The position numbers and the translations under genes are program-made. From Rutidosis leptorrhynchoides (Eukaryota > Streptophyta > Magnoliopsida > Asterales > Asteraceae), in contig NC_092335.1 of NCBI RefSeq assembly GCF_046630445.1, positions 633,754,001-633,818,000 on the forward strand: a DNA stretch of 64,000 bases. Direction: 5' to 3'. Below are positions 12,385 to 23,954 of the stretch, one piece after another. The notes beneath the pieces are model-generated. The model was not told the origin of the DNA, did no database searches, and was given only the letters and a program-made list of their open reading frames with translations. The first letter of the stretch is position 1, and every line of letters begins with the position of its first letter.

Positions 12385-12816
12385 ATGTCTGGAAGTGAAC
12401 AAAGGGAACCGATCAACGAGCAAGAAGTTGCAGCCAAATATGGCAGTATACGAACCGAGATGAATCAAATTTACTCCAAAATCACCGAACTCGAGATGGA
12501 AGCTAGTGAACACTCATTGGTGATTAATGCTATACAGCCACTTGATCCTACAAGGCGTTGTTACCGAATGATTGGAGGTGTACTTGTTGAAAGAACAATT
12601 AAGGAAGTGTTGCCAGCTGTTCAACAAAATAAGGAAGGAATCGAACTGGTGATTGCTCGACTTAATGAAGCGTTAGAGAGGAAGAAGAAAGAGTTGACTG
12701 ATTTTGAAACTAAGTACAAGATTCGTATCAGGAAAAATGAGGGGGACTCCATGGATGATGGTAGCAAGAAAGAAGGATCTGCACAGGGAGTTCTTGTGGG
12801 TCCTGCAAATGCATAA
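12385..12816 (+). CDS. PFD2: Prefoldin subunit 2
   Basis: A single-exon 143-residue protein matching prefoldin beta-type subunit 2. Prefoldin is the hexameric cytosolic co-chaperone that hands nascent actin and tubulin to the CCT chaperonin; in plants it also has nuclear roles. The sequence shows an N-terminal coiled-coil helix (about residues 12-48), the conserved beta-hairpin segment RRCYRMIGGVLVERT (about 57-71), and a C-terminal coiled coil rich in E/K heptads (about 78-115), followed by a low-complexity acidic/glycine tail. The length is close to other plant PFD2 proteins (about 145-150). The start is the first ATG after a good splice acceptor. It converges with SECE1, with about 1 kb between stop codons. 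Family identification is strong. Confidence 0.93.
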   Translation: MSGSEQREPINEQEVAAKYGSIRTEMNQIYSKITELEMEASEHSLVINAIQPLDPTRRCYRMIGGVLVERTIKEVLPAVQQNKEGIELVIARLNEALERKKKELTDFETKYKIRIRKNEGDSMDDGSKKEGSAQGVLVGPANA

Positions 12817-13834
12817 GATATTCGTCCTGGTTTGTGCTCGTTTGTCCCCTTTAATTTACGTTGGCATACATTTTCATAATTGATGAACATGTCTCAATGA
12901 TGTAAGAGTAGACTACTATTAGTTGGGTTTTTGGTACTCCTTTTGTCCGAAAGTTTTCAACACGACTTTATAGTAGCAAGGATTTGGTTGCCTGTGAACG
13001 GTTATTTCTAATTGTTGCATTCCGTACCCTAGTTAGATCTAATGGCTTACGGTCTGCTGCTTGTGTCGTGTGTTACTGAATTGTTATTGTAAGAATGTGT
13101 GTATATAGATGTCATCGCCTACTACAAGCCATGTTAGATGGTCATCCACTCATTCATGTTGGTTTACCTCTTGAAGTCGTAGAAAGATTGGTCAGAAGCT
13201 AACCCTTTCGCAAAATTGTGACCAATTATGTTGCATCATTTGCTAAAATGTTGTATGGTTATAGTTGTAGGTCACAATTCAAATAACCCTTTTAATGATA
13301 TTAGAAGGAAAAGAAAGCCAACTTAAATGTATGATTTTCAAAAGCAACTTTAAATTGAAATAAAATGATGTAAACAAGTAAACACGTATAGTTTTTTCTT
13401 TTCAGGCTATTCGAAGAAGATGAAGTATTTTTTACTAAAATGTATGCTGACAAATCGGATTATCATTTAATTGTTTCTAACCCTTTCCCCGATCACTCAA
13501 GATATGAGACGGTGAAATTTGATCTTTGAGATCTTACTCCAACCACTAAGATGATTAAGTCAAACAAAATGTAAGTTGTTTGAATACTTGAAACACATGA
13601 TTATAAGTGAAACACCTCTTAAAATATGTAAGGTCATAAGAAATCAACAATATCCAACTAGTTTATTTCCATTAGTCATTTTGCCGTAGGAAAAATGAAC
13701 AAAAATCAAGCTATACAAATACTAACGTAAATTGAACAATGTTGGGGCGTAATCAGAGAAGATGCAGCCCACCGTAAATCCCTAAATCCTCCCAACAGCC
13801 AATGACACCTTAACCCAGAAACCCTAATCTTCAA
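12817..13834. other. Convergent 3' intergenic region between PFD2 and SECE1
   Basis: No gene seen. The first ~300 bp should be PFD2 3' UTR and the last ~100 bp SECE1 3' UTR (minus strand). The middle is ordinary AT-rich DNA. Confidence 0.5.
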
Positions 13835-14317
13835 TTAACCAAAAAAATCTTGAACGCCACGGCCAACAAACACACGATCAGAAAGCTCAGCCAAAATGGC
13901 ATTAACAGTTAATAAAACGACACTGGAACCCGCAATAACACCCAATACAACACCTGTTGTTCCAACGACTTTATTGAACGCGGGCCACTCAATTTTTCCG
14001 ATCTCATCCACTACTCCACCCCAAATAGTCTCACTTTCATTATCTTTTTCAATATCTTTATTTTCCATCATTGCTTTCTTTATTTCCGTACCCAGTTCTG
14101 TAAGTTCTTCATCGGAGGGTGTTTTTTGTTGTTGTTGTTGTTGGTCGTTTTCTGTTGATTTAACGATTACTGAGAAACGTTTGTTGTTGGTTTTGGGCAT
14201 GAAAACAGAAGTGGGTTTGAGCGTTTGGATGGTTTGGTAATTGGATACGGGTTTGATTTTTGATGATGATGATGGTGGTAGTGGGGATGGGATGAAATGT
14301 GATATGGAAAATGCCAT
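13835..14317 (-). CDS. SECE1: Preprotein translocase subunit SecE, chloroplastic
   Basis: An intronless 160-residue nuclear gene for the plastid SecE. This small membrane subunit clamps SecY in the thylakoid SecYE channel, which moves proteins into or across the thylakoid with SecA. About the first 50 residues are Ser/Pro/Thr/Lys-rich with few acids, as in a chloroplast transit peptide. A Q6 run (59-64) and an acidic linker follow. The SecE core starts with an amphipathic stretch carrying the conserved EIGKIEWP (about 105-112) and ends with one transmembrane helix (about 119-143). Bacterial-type short SecE has this amphipathic-helix plus single-TM layout. The start is the first ATG, with the transit peptide directly behind it. 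The overlapping plus-strand frame is a shadow. Confidence 0.92.
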   Translation of the reverse strand: MAFSISHFIPSPLPPSSSSKIKPVSNYQTIQTLKPTSVFMPKTNNKRFSVIVKSTENDQQQQQQKTPSDEELTELGTEIKKAMMENKDIEKDNESETIWGGVVDEIGKIEWPAFNKVVGTTGVVLGVIAGSSVVLLTVNAILAELSDRVFVGRGVQDFFG

Positions 14318-14351
14318 TTTTATTTTTTGTTCTTAATAAGAGTTGAAACAA

Positions 14352-15431
14352 ATACCTTCAATAGATAAGAAGTTGTTTTTGGTATTGTTCGTCGGACCAT
14401 ATCCTATCCTAATACTCTCTAAACTATAACTCCACTTATTTTATTTATATCGGCGTTATATCAACATCGACTATTTTAATATTTCTTTCATTAACTTTTC
14501 GTTAAATTATACTTACAATTACACCCATAAAAGGTAACGGGTTAAAAGTTTGATAAATTTAAAAGAAAGAAACCTATGTCCGACAAGCGCTTGCGGCATT
14601 CGACGAGAAGATGAACAATATGGTGGGCGAACCGGTCAAAGCCATTCTTCTTAACTCAACTCAAGTGACCCGCCTAAAAGGTAACGGCTAAACCTCGAAA
14701 GCAAAAGAAAAAAAATAAACCGGTTCAAGGAGCTGAGAGAGAAATTTCAAGAGTTCACAAAAAACATTTGAAGTCGGGCTCGAAGTTTTCACGTCGTATG
14801 CTTTTTTGTTTGATCAAGATGGTTTCTAATCTTATGCTAGTTACGTACATTGGTTACCGTCTTTTGTTTGTTTATGTTGGTTTAGAGTAGTTTCTCGTGT
14901 TTTAGCCTTTCCTGGTTCGAATTAGTGTTGTGAGTTTTTGTTTTGGTTGATAGATTGTTTAGCTCGGCGGTTTTCCGCATTTGTACGTGGGGTTTCATCA
15001 CTTTGATGAACTCCATTCTAATTATAAGAGTTTTTCATTTTTTTTTGAGAAAAAGAAAAAAGAACTAGGACATTAGATGACCATGATATAAAATCTTCTT
15101 ATTTTTTAGCTTCAGTAGGCTCTGAGGCAGTATCCTTTAAACAATAGGTGCAGGTTCAAATCCTGAGTTTTCTTCAAGTTTGTATCTCTGATATTCTGCA
15201 CTCTGTGTGGACCAAACAGTTAACCTAAAGCATTCCAGGTACGCTTTGCGCAATGGATGCGAGGAGTTTCTTCCTAACGGGTGTGTGAGTGCCAAATGAG
15301 AGGATTCGATGCCAAAATTCCCATTCTAAAAAAATCATCTTTTTTTTTTTCGCTAAGAAAACAGAAATATATAAATAAAATATAAAAATTCGAAAAACTA
15401 CAAGAATGAGAATTGAAAGATTCTTCAAGGT
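14352..15431. other. SECE1 upstream region with retroposon-like debris
   Basis: About 14352-14420 should hold the SECE1 promoter and 5' UTR (minus strand). From about 14750 the T/G-rich text ending in an A-rich run (about 15045-15063) resembles a LINE 3' UTR. About 15105-15240 has tRNA-like boxes (TAGCTTCAGTAGG and GGTGCAGGTTCAAATCCTG), as in the head of a SINE. Neither has a duplication I could confirm. No coding gene was recognised. Confidence 0.35.
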
Positions 15432-16303
15432 GGTGTGGATCCATAGATCGTGGTTCAGATCGAGTCTTAAGGTAATCGGGTTTTCGAGGTATTATGATGG
15501 GTCGAAGCATGCATTTTTTCGAGGTATATCGGTGGGTCGTTGCTAACAGATCGGGTACCTGATGGAGTATAATGGTGGTATAATGATGTTCCAAGATACA
15601 AATCAGGTTGGACTGGGTTCAGAACACACATACACCAAACTGTATGAAGATTGGTAGAAGAATGCTTTACTCCCACTGTAATGTATTTTTGCTTTTATAA
15701 GTACACTATTTAAAATGTGCTATGGTCCTTGATTTTCAATAGCTTTGATTATTTTGATGAGTCTTCGATTTTATCTGATTGTTGGTCGGTGATGGTGATT
15801 ATTGGTGGTTTTTCAATTTCGAGTTTCAAGTCGTGGATATTGGTTCTAGTTTTACGGTCGTAGTTTCTTTCTCCGTTTACATCTCTACATTTTACGGTAC
15901 CACCACTTGGTTGGATTGAGTGTGTTTAAGTTGATTGGTTATAGTTTCATCGGATATGTCTCGGTTGTCGTTGTGCTAGTCGGGTGTCGTTGTGCTAGTC
16001 GTGGTTGGCTTTTCATCTGTTTACACGCTTTCTGCCAGTGATTGCCCTTAAGTGGTACGGTGTGGTATTGATTTAATTATCGGGTTGATTCTTGGATTGT
16101 TGGACTATAGCCTCTTTTTTGAGATTGATGTAGTTTGATTCGATTTGTAATGTTCTTTGTGTTGGTCGTGATATCGTGTTTAGTGTTTAGTGGTGAAATC
16201 GCTTTACTAAGGTTATCGTGCAATATCGTTGTAATTATTAGCTTCTTGCTAGTTTTATTTTAATTAATAATAAACTTATTGCCTTTCAAAAAAAAAAAAA
16301 AAT
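15432..16303 (+). mobile_element. LINE-like retroposed sequence with poly(A) tail
   Basis: A plus-strand insert ends in GCCTTTCAAAA and a ~15-A tail (16288-16302). An 11-bp direct repeat TTCTTCAAGGT lies on both sides (15421-15431 and 16304-16314), the hallmark of target-primed reverse transcription. The 872 bp hold no long reading frame. The final ~80 bp (TAGTTTTATTTTAATTAATAATAAAC...) look like a plant L1 3' end, so I infer a strongly 5'-truncated LINE. A retroposed host transcript is the alternative. Confidence 0.6.
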
Positions 16304-16443
16304 TTCTTCAAGGTTGCTTAAGAATACATTGAAAAAATTGACTTATGAACAAACTTAGCAGACAACCACCATCTTCTTATTTAACATGTCGATGACACAA
16401 TCATTTTCTTTATTTATTAAGTGTGACTTACTGTAACAAAATC

Positions 16444-16517
16444 GGCCTATTAGCTCAGTTGGTTAGAGCGTCGTGCTAATAACGCGAAGGTCGCAGGTTC
16501 GAGACCTGCATGGGCCA
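16444..16517 (+). tRNA. tRNA-Ile (anticodon AAU)
   Basis: A 74-nt tRNA gene that folds cleanly. The acceptor stem is GGCCUAU/AUGGGCC (one G-U), with D stem GCUC/GAGC, anticodon stem UCGUG/CGCGA, loop CUAAUAA with anticodon AAU at 16478-16480, TPsiC stem GCAGG/CCUGC with loop UUCGAGA, and discriminator A. A-box (TAGCTCAGTTGG) and B-box (GGTTCGAGACC) are perfect. There is no intron. The pol III stop TTTT follows at 16518. It starts only ~80 bp before the DFO ATG. Confidence 0.97.
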
Positions 16518-16599
16518 TTTTATTTTTGTTTTTCATTTTTATCGATTTTTATTTGTTTAAATACGCCCGTCCCAATTTCCCGCTAATATCTGTGCTAAA

Positions 16600-19300
16600 A
16601 TGCTTAGAATCGAAGGTAACACTCAACAAATATCTCTGTTTCGCTCACTCATTCAAAACAGAGCGTAAGTTTTAACAAAACACTACTTAACAGATTAAAT
16701 TATTGCAATTGATTATCTCTCACAATGATACTGCTTCCATAATAATCACACAGTTTCGTTTCAAAACCTTTCTCATTTTTTACAGATTCGATGACGGAAC
16801 CCTAGGCTTTCTGGAAACACTGTTAATCAGCAAAGACGTAAAATCGCTGCTAGATGTTCGACGGACCTTGCGACAGTTCATGACACATGAATCCGTATGC
16901 GTTCTTCGTGAAATTAACGACAAATCTGTTGATCACAAGCTTCTGGTTTGTGATTTCTTTGTTCGCGCTTATGCTATTATCGGCGATCTAGAGGTATGTG
17001 ATTTTAATTATTTGTTCAGTTAATTAATTACGTCAATTTGTTGATTTCATATGTCTGCCGGTAGCTAGGGTTTTATAATCGAGATTATGTGCTCGCGGCG
17101 TATAGTTTATGATAATTATCGTAAGTTTGAGATCTCTTGAATTACAATTGACCTTATGAAGAGAGGAATTTTAACCTGAACGTATGGATACTGAGTAAGG
17201 CTTAGTAGAATGATGATCTATGTAGTTTGATTTAGTGATGTGTGGATGTTTACATGAAGTAATGAGGTCACCGTTGCTTAATTTGATATAGATGTCTGTT
17301 TGATATCTGTTGACTATAATTTAATTAGATAAAGAGAGGAGTTTGAGTAGAAGGTTAGGAATATCAGTTTAGTGATCATTGTAGTTTGAATTTGGATAAT
17401 GTTGATAGAGACTGAATGAAGCTAAATTAGATAAATTATGCTTTCTTTTCGCATTCTTAGAATGTTTTTGTAGCGAGTTAATTGACAAAAGCTTACTTAA
17501 TTGCTGTAATAATGATCTGATTCAGTCATAATTATTAGGAGATCAATAAGTTTATCGAGTGAAATTAGGCCTCGGTCATCTTCAATGTTAGTATGTGTAG
17601 TGGAATGGCTCTATTTTAAGTGGTTATGGTGGTTATGGTTATGTCTATTAATACTGCTTGATAACTGCGTCAAGCTGATCTATTTTGTGTTCATTATTTT
17701 CAGAGTTGCTTGGCGCTGAGATATGAGGCATTGATTCTACGGGAATTTCATTCTGTCGGAGATCAGCAGCTACGTGTTTCTTATAGAGAATGGGTCACGT
17801 TTGCTGAGCACGCTCTTGAGAACAGGTTTCATGCTATTGCTAGAAAGGTGATTACACTCTCTCGTGAATGTGACTTCAAATTAATGAGCAAAAATCGTGA
17901 CAATAACAATTATCTCTTCTCATATAGTTTGTATTAACAAACATAGCAAGTAAACTTAAAGCATAATAAGCTGTTTCTATTGTCTTCGTTTTGTTCACTT
18001 GGTGTAAATCTAAATCTCTACATCCACATCGTACCCATATCTTTATACTTGCAACATAGCATGACATCAAGTTCTTTTACTATGAATTTGGCACACAATC
18101 AGCGTAGCTAAGATGATGTAAATTGTAACGCCTAGTAATAATGTCAGTCAACATAAAATGATGGCACTTTATAACGTGTAAAATGATGCTTTTAGGTAGA
18201 ATATATGAAACACATGCAGTGAATTCCTCTATTTTACCCCCTTTCTCAACTGGTGTTAGGTTCGTTTTTAACAAAATTCTCGTGAGCGAAATTATAAACC
18301 TGGTTATCTGGAACGTCTCCAGGAAAATGTGAAAAGATGAAGTACCATTTTATTTTCGGATTGAGGAAATTGTAATTATTGCAGTGTTTTAACTATAACG
18401 ATCCAAAATTGGAGTTTTTATGCTTGGAGTTGTTGGCTGCAGATGAATTTTGAAGTTATGTGTTTGGCATGTCCTTTAGTTCGATTTTTATACTACTTAA
18501 TGTTATTATTTTTTCATATTTGGAAAACATATGGTAGTTCATACAACTATCCACTATAGATACAGCTATGTCTTTACAACTCATTATATCGTTGTTATTG
18601 CATTTAAATCTGTCAAGTCTGTGCTAACATGTTTTCAAAAATCGATAGTATGGAAAGGGTTTCGACTGTCTGTATCTCCTGCACGTAACTATGCCTAACG
18701 GTTTTCATCTGTGCTTTAAACGTAACTGACGTTTGTATACCTTTTCTGAAGAAATTAATAACAAATATATATTCATTCTGTAGGCATGTGAGAAAGCTCT
18801 TGCATGTTTTCACGCCGATGTATTGCTAAAAACTGAAAAATCAGATACATTATCCGAAGATATGGAAGTAATTAAAAAAGTTAAGGCAATAAAGGACATT
18901 GCTACAGTCAGAGCTTCTTCACAATCCGGTATGTCCCAATCAGTCAGTTGTTAAATCCATTGAATCACTTTTTCCTGTGTTTCTATTTTCACATTTGATG
19001 ACCAACACTTATTTGGGAACTTTATTAATATTGCTGGTGTTCACATGGGTAATATCGTTGAACTTATTTACATGATATGTTTTATTTAATGTTAATTTCT
19101 AATTTCTAAATTTTTTCAAGTTTTTTGGGGAAAAATCAGTTCAGGCGCAGGCAGTCGATTACTTGAAAAGGAAATCAGCCGAGACTGACAAAGTTTCCAC
19201 ATCTGTCATCAATGAAAAGGGACATTCAGCCAGCGTTTTGTTCAGGAACGGAATTAAGAAGCATAATGCACGAAAATTACGAGAGCTACAAAGGCGATAG
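16600..19300 (+). CDS. DFO: DOUBLE-STRAND BREAK FORMATION protein (meiotic), five exons
   Basis: A five-exon gene read from splice signals: 16600-16664, 16786-16993, 17704-17847, 18784-18928, 19140-19300. All introns are GT-AG, phases stay open, and the sum is 723 nt (240 residues plus stop). The product resembles Arabidopsis DFO, a plant protein needed for programmed meiotic double-strand breaks. Recognisable pieces are FDDGTLGFLETLLISKDVKS early, DHKLLVCDFFVRAYAI, LESCLALRYEALILREF across the exon 2-3 join, a SVQAQAVDYLKRKS block across the exon 4-5 join, and a basic C-terminus (SVLFRNGIKKHNARKLREL). No enzymatic motif is visible; it is a small helical protein. Introns 1-4 are 121, 710, 936 and 211 bp. 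The tRNA-Ile gene sits in its promoter region. Identification is from memory of the Arabidopsis protein. Confidence 0.85.
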
Positions 19301-21044
19301 CAGATTATCATCAGATTACATGGCACCTAAGGTCCACGCGTCTGCTATTTACCTAGTTGTTATTGCGTATCTCTGTACATGATCATTTTTGTTGTTTTTG
19401 TTATCGCTAAAAACATGATTAATATTGTATAATTGTCTTAAACCATCCAAAACAAGGTAATAATACATTTCATACAAGATTTTGTCACCACTGTTTCTTT
19501 CTTTTGTTCTGTTTCGTTACATAACTCGCTTTGGTTCGTATGTATTTCTCTGATTATTACATATTTAAAATTTGAAATACATCATCTACAACGTTACATA
19601 ATCATGAGAGACATGTTATATAAGCAGTCACTCTCTACTGGGTTATGCTTAGTTAAAATTTGACAGAAACAGTCCACCCATTACATATTCAACCGAGTTT
19701 GGGATTTTGTCAGAATGAAGTTAAAGTTTAAGCATAATTATGGTTGTAGCAGATACTCTAAATTGTTAAGTAGATACGCTACACTTACCATCCAATACAA
19801 ACTCTTTATAAGTTTGAGCTGATTCAGTCATAATGGTTGTAGCAGATATGTGCCTGAATACCTATATGTTTAATTACACATTCACCTTGTTACTTTCTGT
19901 TCCATTATTCCTCCAACAATAGGGCATCATGGTATCCTGTCTATCTGTCATTACTATGGGTCACTGATCAGATGTGTAAGTGGGCCTGAGTGTATTTGGG
20001 CCATCTTTAATGCCTTTAGGATACTTAAATGCCATGCCTGAACAGATAGTTATTATGCACCATCTTAATTCAATGAACTTTATAAACTTTGGGAAGTCTA
20101 GTATCTTTGGTCAGTCAATAGATTTTTTTTCCTCTTTCTCAATTTACTATATATGACTATAGCTTTGTGTGATTAAGTTAATATACATTCACCAGATATT
20201 CTATTTGTATGTGAAGTTACTACTGTTTGCTAGGATCCTAAGATCTACAGAAACAAAGCATGCTAATTAGTTTTTGTTACTTTTTTTTTTTCCGAAAATA
20301 ACTATAACTTATATAGAAACAAAACACGTTCTCGAAAAGAAAATGAATTCAACAAAGAGTACAAAAGAAGGTCCTGGTGAGACTCGTCCCTAGATGGTGG
20401 CTACCAACATACTATCTAGAGTCTCAACTACCTAAACCGATACGAATTAAAACTACAAGCATACGAAAGTAACAACTTACAAATTTGAAAAATAACAATA
20501 CATGAACATGAAACCGATAAGGAACTCAAATGTTCTTAATGAACACGTCTAATTTAATCATTTCTACATCTTGAACCACTTTTTTTCTTTCACTTTTGCT
20601 GTTTCTGTAACATGTAATTAATGACACCAACCTAAGTTTAAAACAATAATTTTGTTTAAAAGAGTAAACCTGCAGCAACAAAATAGTATGGTCCCTTGGC
20701 CCATGGAATCACATGCCCATTGCTTCTGCCACTTCTGTCAACTATTATTACATTATTAGTATTAATTATTATTTTTATTACTCTATTATTTACTGCCCTT
20801 CAGAAATGGTGTAGATGACATATTGCAGTTTTGGAACCTTTTGAATAGAACTCTCTCTTTTGCATTGGAAATTCCAATTTCCTTCTGTTCCGGCAATTGG
20901 AATTCAGGTCAGTCTTTTGCTTCTCACTGAATAAATGCCCTATGTTTTTTAACTACTATTATTCTGTTTTCCAAAAGCATCTTCATACAATGCATAACAG
21001 ACATAAATATTTACCAATTAATTTTACTAGAAATAACTTGATAT
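19301..21044. other. Intergenic region downstream of DFO
   Basis: The first ~200 bp should be DFO 3' UTR. A short direct repeat, ATAATxATGGTTGTAGCAGATA, occurs at about 19735 and 19832. A T-run at about 20281-20292, followed by sequence with few T, could be the reversed tail of a minus-strand retroposon, without a confirmed duplication. No gene was recognised. Confidence 0.4.
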
Positions 21045-21857
21045 GGCGCCACAACAACAACTGTTGGTACTATTTTTCGTATAGCGGGTGAAAGGTACCG
21101 GTACAGGACAATAACAGCCTAGCGTTAAGCGATATGATGCCGACTGATGTTTGCCCTCGGGAAATAATCCTTGCAGACCCGGAACACGGATAAGAGATCC
21201 ATGGGGTGGCCTCAATCAGTCTTTGGATCAATCTGTAATTGATCCGTCTAGCGTTGTGTTGCTAAGCGGTTAATGTTTTAGAGTGAAAAAGAACTGTGTA
21301 AGAGAACTGCTCTCTGACTAAAGTTCATATATGAAATGTGGTGACACAAGGGGTCTATTTATAGGCGTAGAATGTCCGAAATTCCCGGAAAAACACGTGT
21401 CAAACGCTGATTAATTCAGTTATGCGAAATATCCGGAACCGACTTTGGCGTGGCTGACGTGGCTGCGTGCCGCTCACGCGCTTAATCAAAGGGCTTAAGC
21501 ATAGAAGCTGCCTGCAGGGCTTACGCATGACGCTGGGCGGCCTGCTGAACGTTGGATGACAATTGCTAAAAACTGCCAAATATTATTATCTTTTATGCTC
21601 TTTGATCCATTCTGCTGTATAAAAACGATGCTTTTATGCGTGTATCCCCTAGGATACACCATTAACAACAAAACCCAATACCACATAAGTTGTCTATGAG
21701 GGAGGTGAGATGTAGACAATCCTTCTCCTATCCGAGAATAAAGACAAGTCATTTCTCCACCCATACTGAAAACACTCTCAAAAGTAGAGAAACTCATCCC
21801 TCTCCCTATTCGACGGATAGAGAAATTGCTTTTGAGTGGACCTCCGGCCAATAAGTA
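21045..21857 (-). mobile_element. SINE with (TTG)n tail, minus strand, split by a solo LTR
   Basis: On the minus strand it begins TACTTATTGGCCGGAGGTCC (plus position ~21857) and runs through GGATAGGAGAAGGATTGTCTACATCTCACC to GGTATTGGGTTTTGTTG. Its (TTG)n tail then resumes at 21045-21061, beyond the solo LTR (21062-21667). The same family appears on the plus strand at 24077-24246 with a 15-bp target duplication, which confirms both ends. I see no tRNA-type A and B boxes. Body about 190 bp without the insert. Confidence 0.6.
21062..21667 (-). mobile_element. Solo LTR (606 bp) inserted in the SINE tail
   Basis: On the minus strand it starts TGTTAATGG and ends ACCAACA (TG...CA). It is flanked by ACAAC (21057-21061) and ACAAA (21668-21672), a 4-of-5 match to a 5-bp duplication, and it separates the two halves of a SINE tail. 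A TATA box (CTATAAATAG) lies on the minus strand at 21354-21363. No internal region is present, so it is the remnant left by LTR-LTR recombination. Superfamily (copia or gypsy) not determined. Confidence 0.6.
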
Positions 21858-22158
21858 GGAAATTTTTTTAAAAAAAATAAAATAAAAATAAAAATAAAAT
21901 TAAGATGCCATGAAAATGGTTAAATCAAATTTCCATGGGTTTAAATCCTACCTGAAAACTCAATTTAGGCTCTAAGATTCAGTTAAATCGCTAATAAATC
22001 GACGTTTGCGTATGAGATGGTAAAACCTTAACTTTTAGTTTAAAAAAAATTTGTAGTGTTAAATTTTTGTTTTTTCCAAAATCGAGATGGGGTGAATACC
22101 CCTTTTGTCTTCACAAAGTACCGCCTCTGGACAGAAACATTTTTCTTACTAATTTATA

Positions 22159-23280
22159 CACTACTACAAAACTGGGAAATGGAAACCGGTTTTTAGGGGT
22201 TTAGGAACCGGTTTTAAAACCGGTTTCTATGGGTAGGTGTTTCTAAAGTGGAGACCGGTTTTGAAACCGGTTCCGAAACTTGACTTTTGGAACCGGTTTT
22301 TACAAAAAAAACAGGTTTCTATTCTCCAGAATAGAAACCTGTTTTTTAATAAAAACCGGTTTCTATTGTATTTTTTTTTTTTAAATATATTATGCAAACA
22401 GGCCCATATATCCTAATGAAGATACGTCCATTTCATGTCTAAAACTACATCTTCGAATTGAAGTCAGTATATGGTGGTTAAAACATCCTCACAAGTTATC
22501 ACAAATTTCTTCATTATGTAGTCATTTAAGTCCTGTGTCTTATAAGTTCGTTGAAATCCATTACTTCATCGACCTGCAAATTTCAAAATATAATACCATC
22601 ATCTTTTGGGACAATTCTTGAGGCTTTGATATATATAACTAACACATAAAGCAAAAATAGATTCTAAATCTTAACACTTGTATATATAGTGCTATAGGAT
22701 TAAACTGACATTTTTTTCAGTGAAGATGAAGTTGTCATGAAAAATGATTGGGCAATCATCTTTTAGTCACCTACAAAAAGAGATTTGTTGTTTATGTTTT
22801 TTGTCTAAGTTTCTTCGATCACCCAAAACTTAACACTTGTATATATATGTATATATTTTTAAGTGAAAAGAAAAATGAAATTAATCACCGTAGTTGCAGC
22901 AAGAATGATGAGGCTTTTGGTTTCAAGCTTGTAAAGTGAAATAGATGAATGATAAGGCTTTAAGATAAAATGAAGAGGCTTTAGGATAAAATGAATATTT
23001 TGAATTTTTTAACACTTTCATCTCCCGCCCAGATCACTTCAAAAATTTTTGAAGAAACGAGACCGGTTATTTAAAAAAAACAGGTCTCTAAACATGGGAA
23101 CCGGTTTTTTAGGAAAATAGGTTTCAAAATTTAGGAATAGAGACCGGTTTTTTAGAAAAACCGGTTCCTAGTTTCTTTTTTTTTTAAACCGGTTCCCATT
23201 CACTATAGAAACCTGTTTTTTCATGTTTCTCTGAAAACCGGTTTCTTTTAGGGGTTTCTATTTTCATTTGTGTAGTAGTG
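22159..23280. mobile_element. Non-autonomous CACTA (En/Spm) transposon
   Basis: Ends are CACTACTACAAAA at left and, inverted, CACTACTACACAAAT at right. A 3-bp duplication ATA lies on both sides (22156-22158, 23281-23283). Subterminal zones carry repeated palindromic AACCGGTT-type motifs: I count seven ACCGGT in about 22188-22370 and six in about 23062-23250. These are the expected transposase-binding clusters. The 1122-bp element encodes no transposase. The preserved ends and duplication suggest a fairly recent insertion. Confidence 0.88.
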
Positions 23281-23954
23281 ATAGTTATAAAAAGAAACAT
23301 CTTTCTTTTTGGGGTGACATGAAAACCAACGTTTCTTGTTATGCACAAATCTAATTTTTGATTGATATTGTTGAAGCTAGGAAATATAAAATATATATTT
23401 TATATGTATCAGATGTATAATGTACATTTGGTTGATAAAATTAAGATGTATAGTAAGTATGTTGTATTATGGGAAGATGGGAGAGTATGTTTTGTGTTGA
23501 TGTTGGTCACTTTCACATACCCCACCACAAATTGTCAAAGATTGCATTCTTGTCTCCATTTGTGTTGTTGAATATAATAACAGAAAACTCACACACATCC
23601 ACACAACCGAATCTTCCAAATCATCAAAAATGCATTCAATGTTTGCATTGGAGGTCTCACGTTTTATATTTCTTCAAGACGGGGAAAGATGTCTGTTTTT
23701 CTTCTTATTTTATTAATACTACATCAAATTTAATAAAAACAAAATACGGTGGTGACTCAGGTCCCTTCATATCTTAAACTAATGTGCATGTAGAGGTTCC
23801 CTTAGTTTCACTTTATTATAAAAAAATATTTACAAGGTTCTCATCTTTCCCCACCTTCCCTTCTTCCTAGAGCCCACCCATTCTCACCTCCTTATCTATA
23901 TGGGGTTTAAATTTAGGTGGTCAGAAATTGAAATGCACATTACCTTTAATAAAA
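23281..23954. other. Gene-free stretch
   Basis: AT-rich, no recognisable gene or repeat. The overlapping short reading frames at about 23362-23777 have no family features. Confidence 0.4.

Noticed and set aside
13896-14240. 114-residue plus-strand frame
   Set aside because: Antisense shadow of SECE1, which has a clear family match.
14581-14700. GC-richer patch resembling a coding fragment (ACAAGCGCTTGCGGC...)
   Set aside because: No frame stays open and no protein family was recognisable; left as debris.
18080-18274. Minus-strand frames inside DFO intron 3
   Set aside because: Short, without family features, and inside a well-supported intron.
20880-20915. Leader-exon-like sequence with donor (ATTCAG|GTCAGT)
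   Set aside because: No downstream coding exon could be found; the following DNA is a SINE with a solo LTR.
21495-21851. 118-residue minus-strand frame
   Set aside because: It runs across the junction of the solo LTR and the SINE, so it is a chance frame in repeats.
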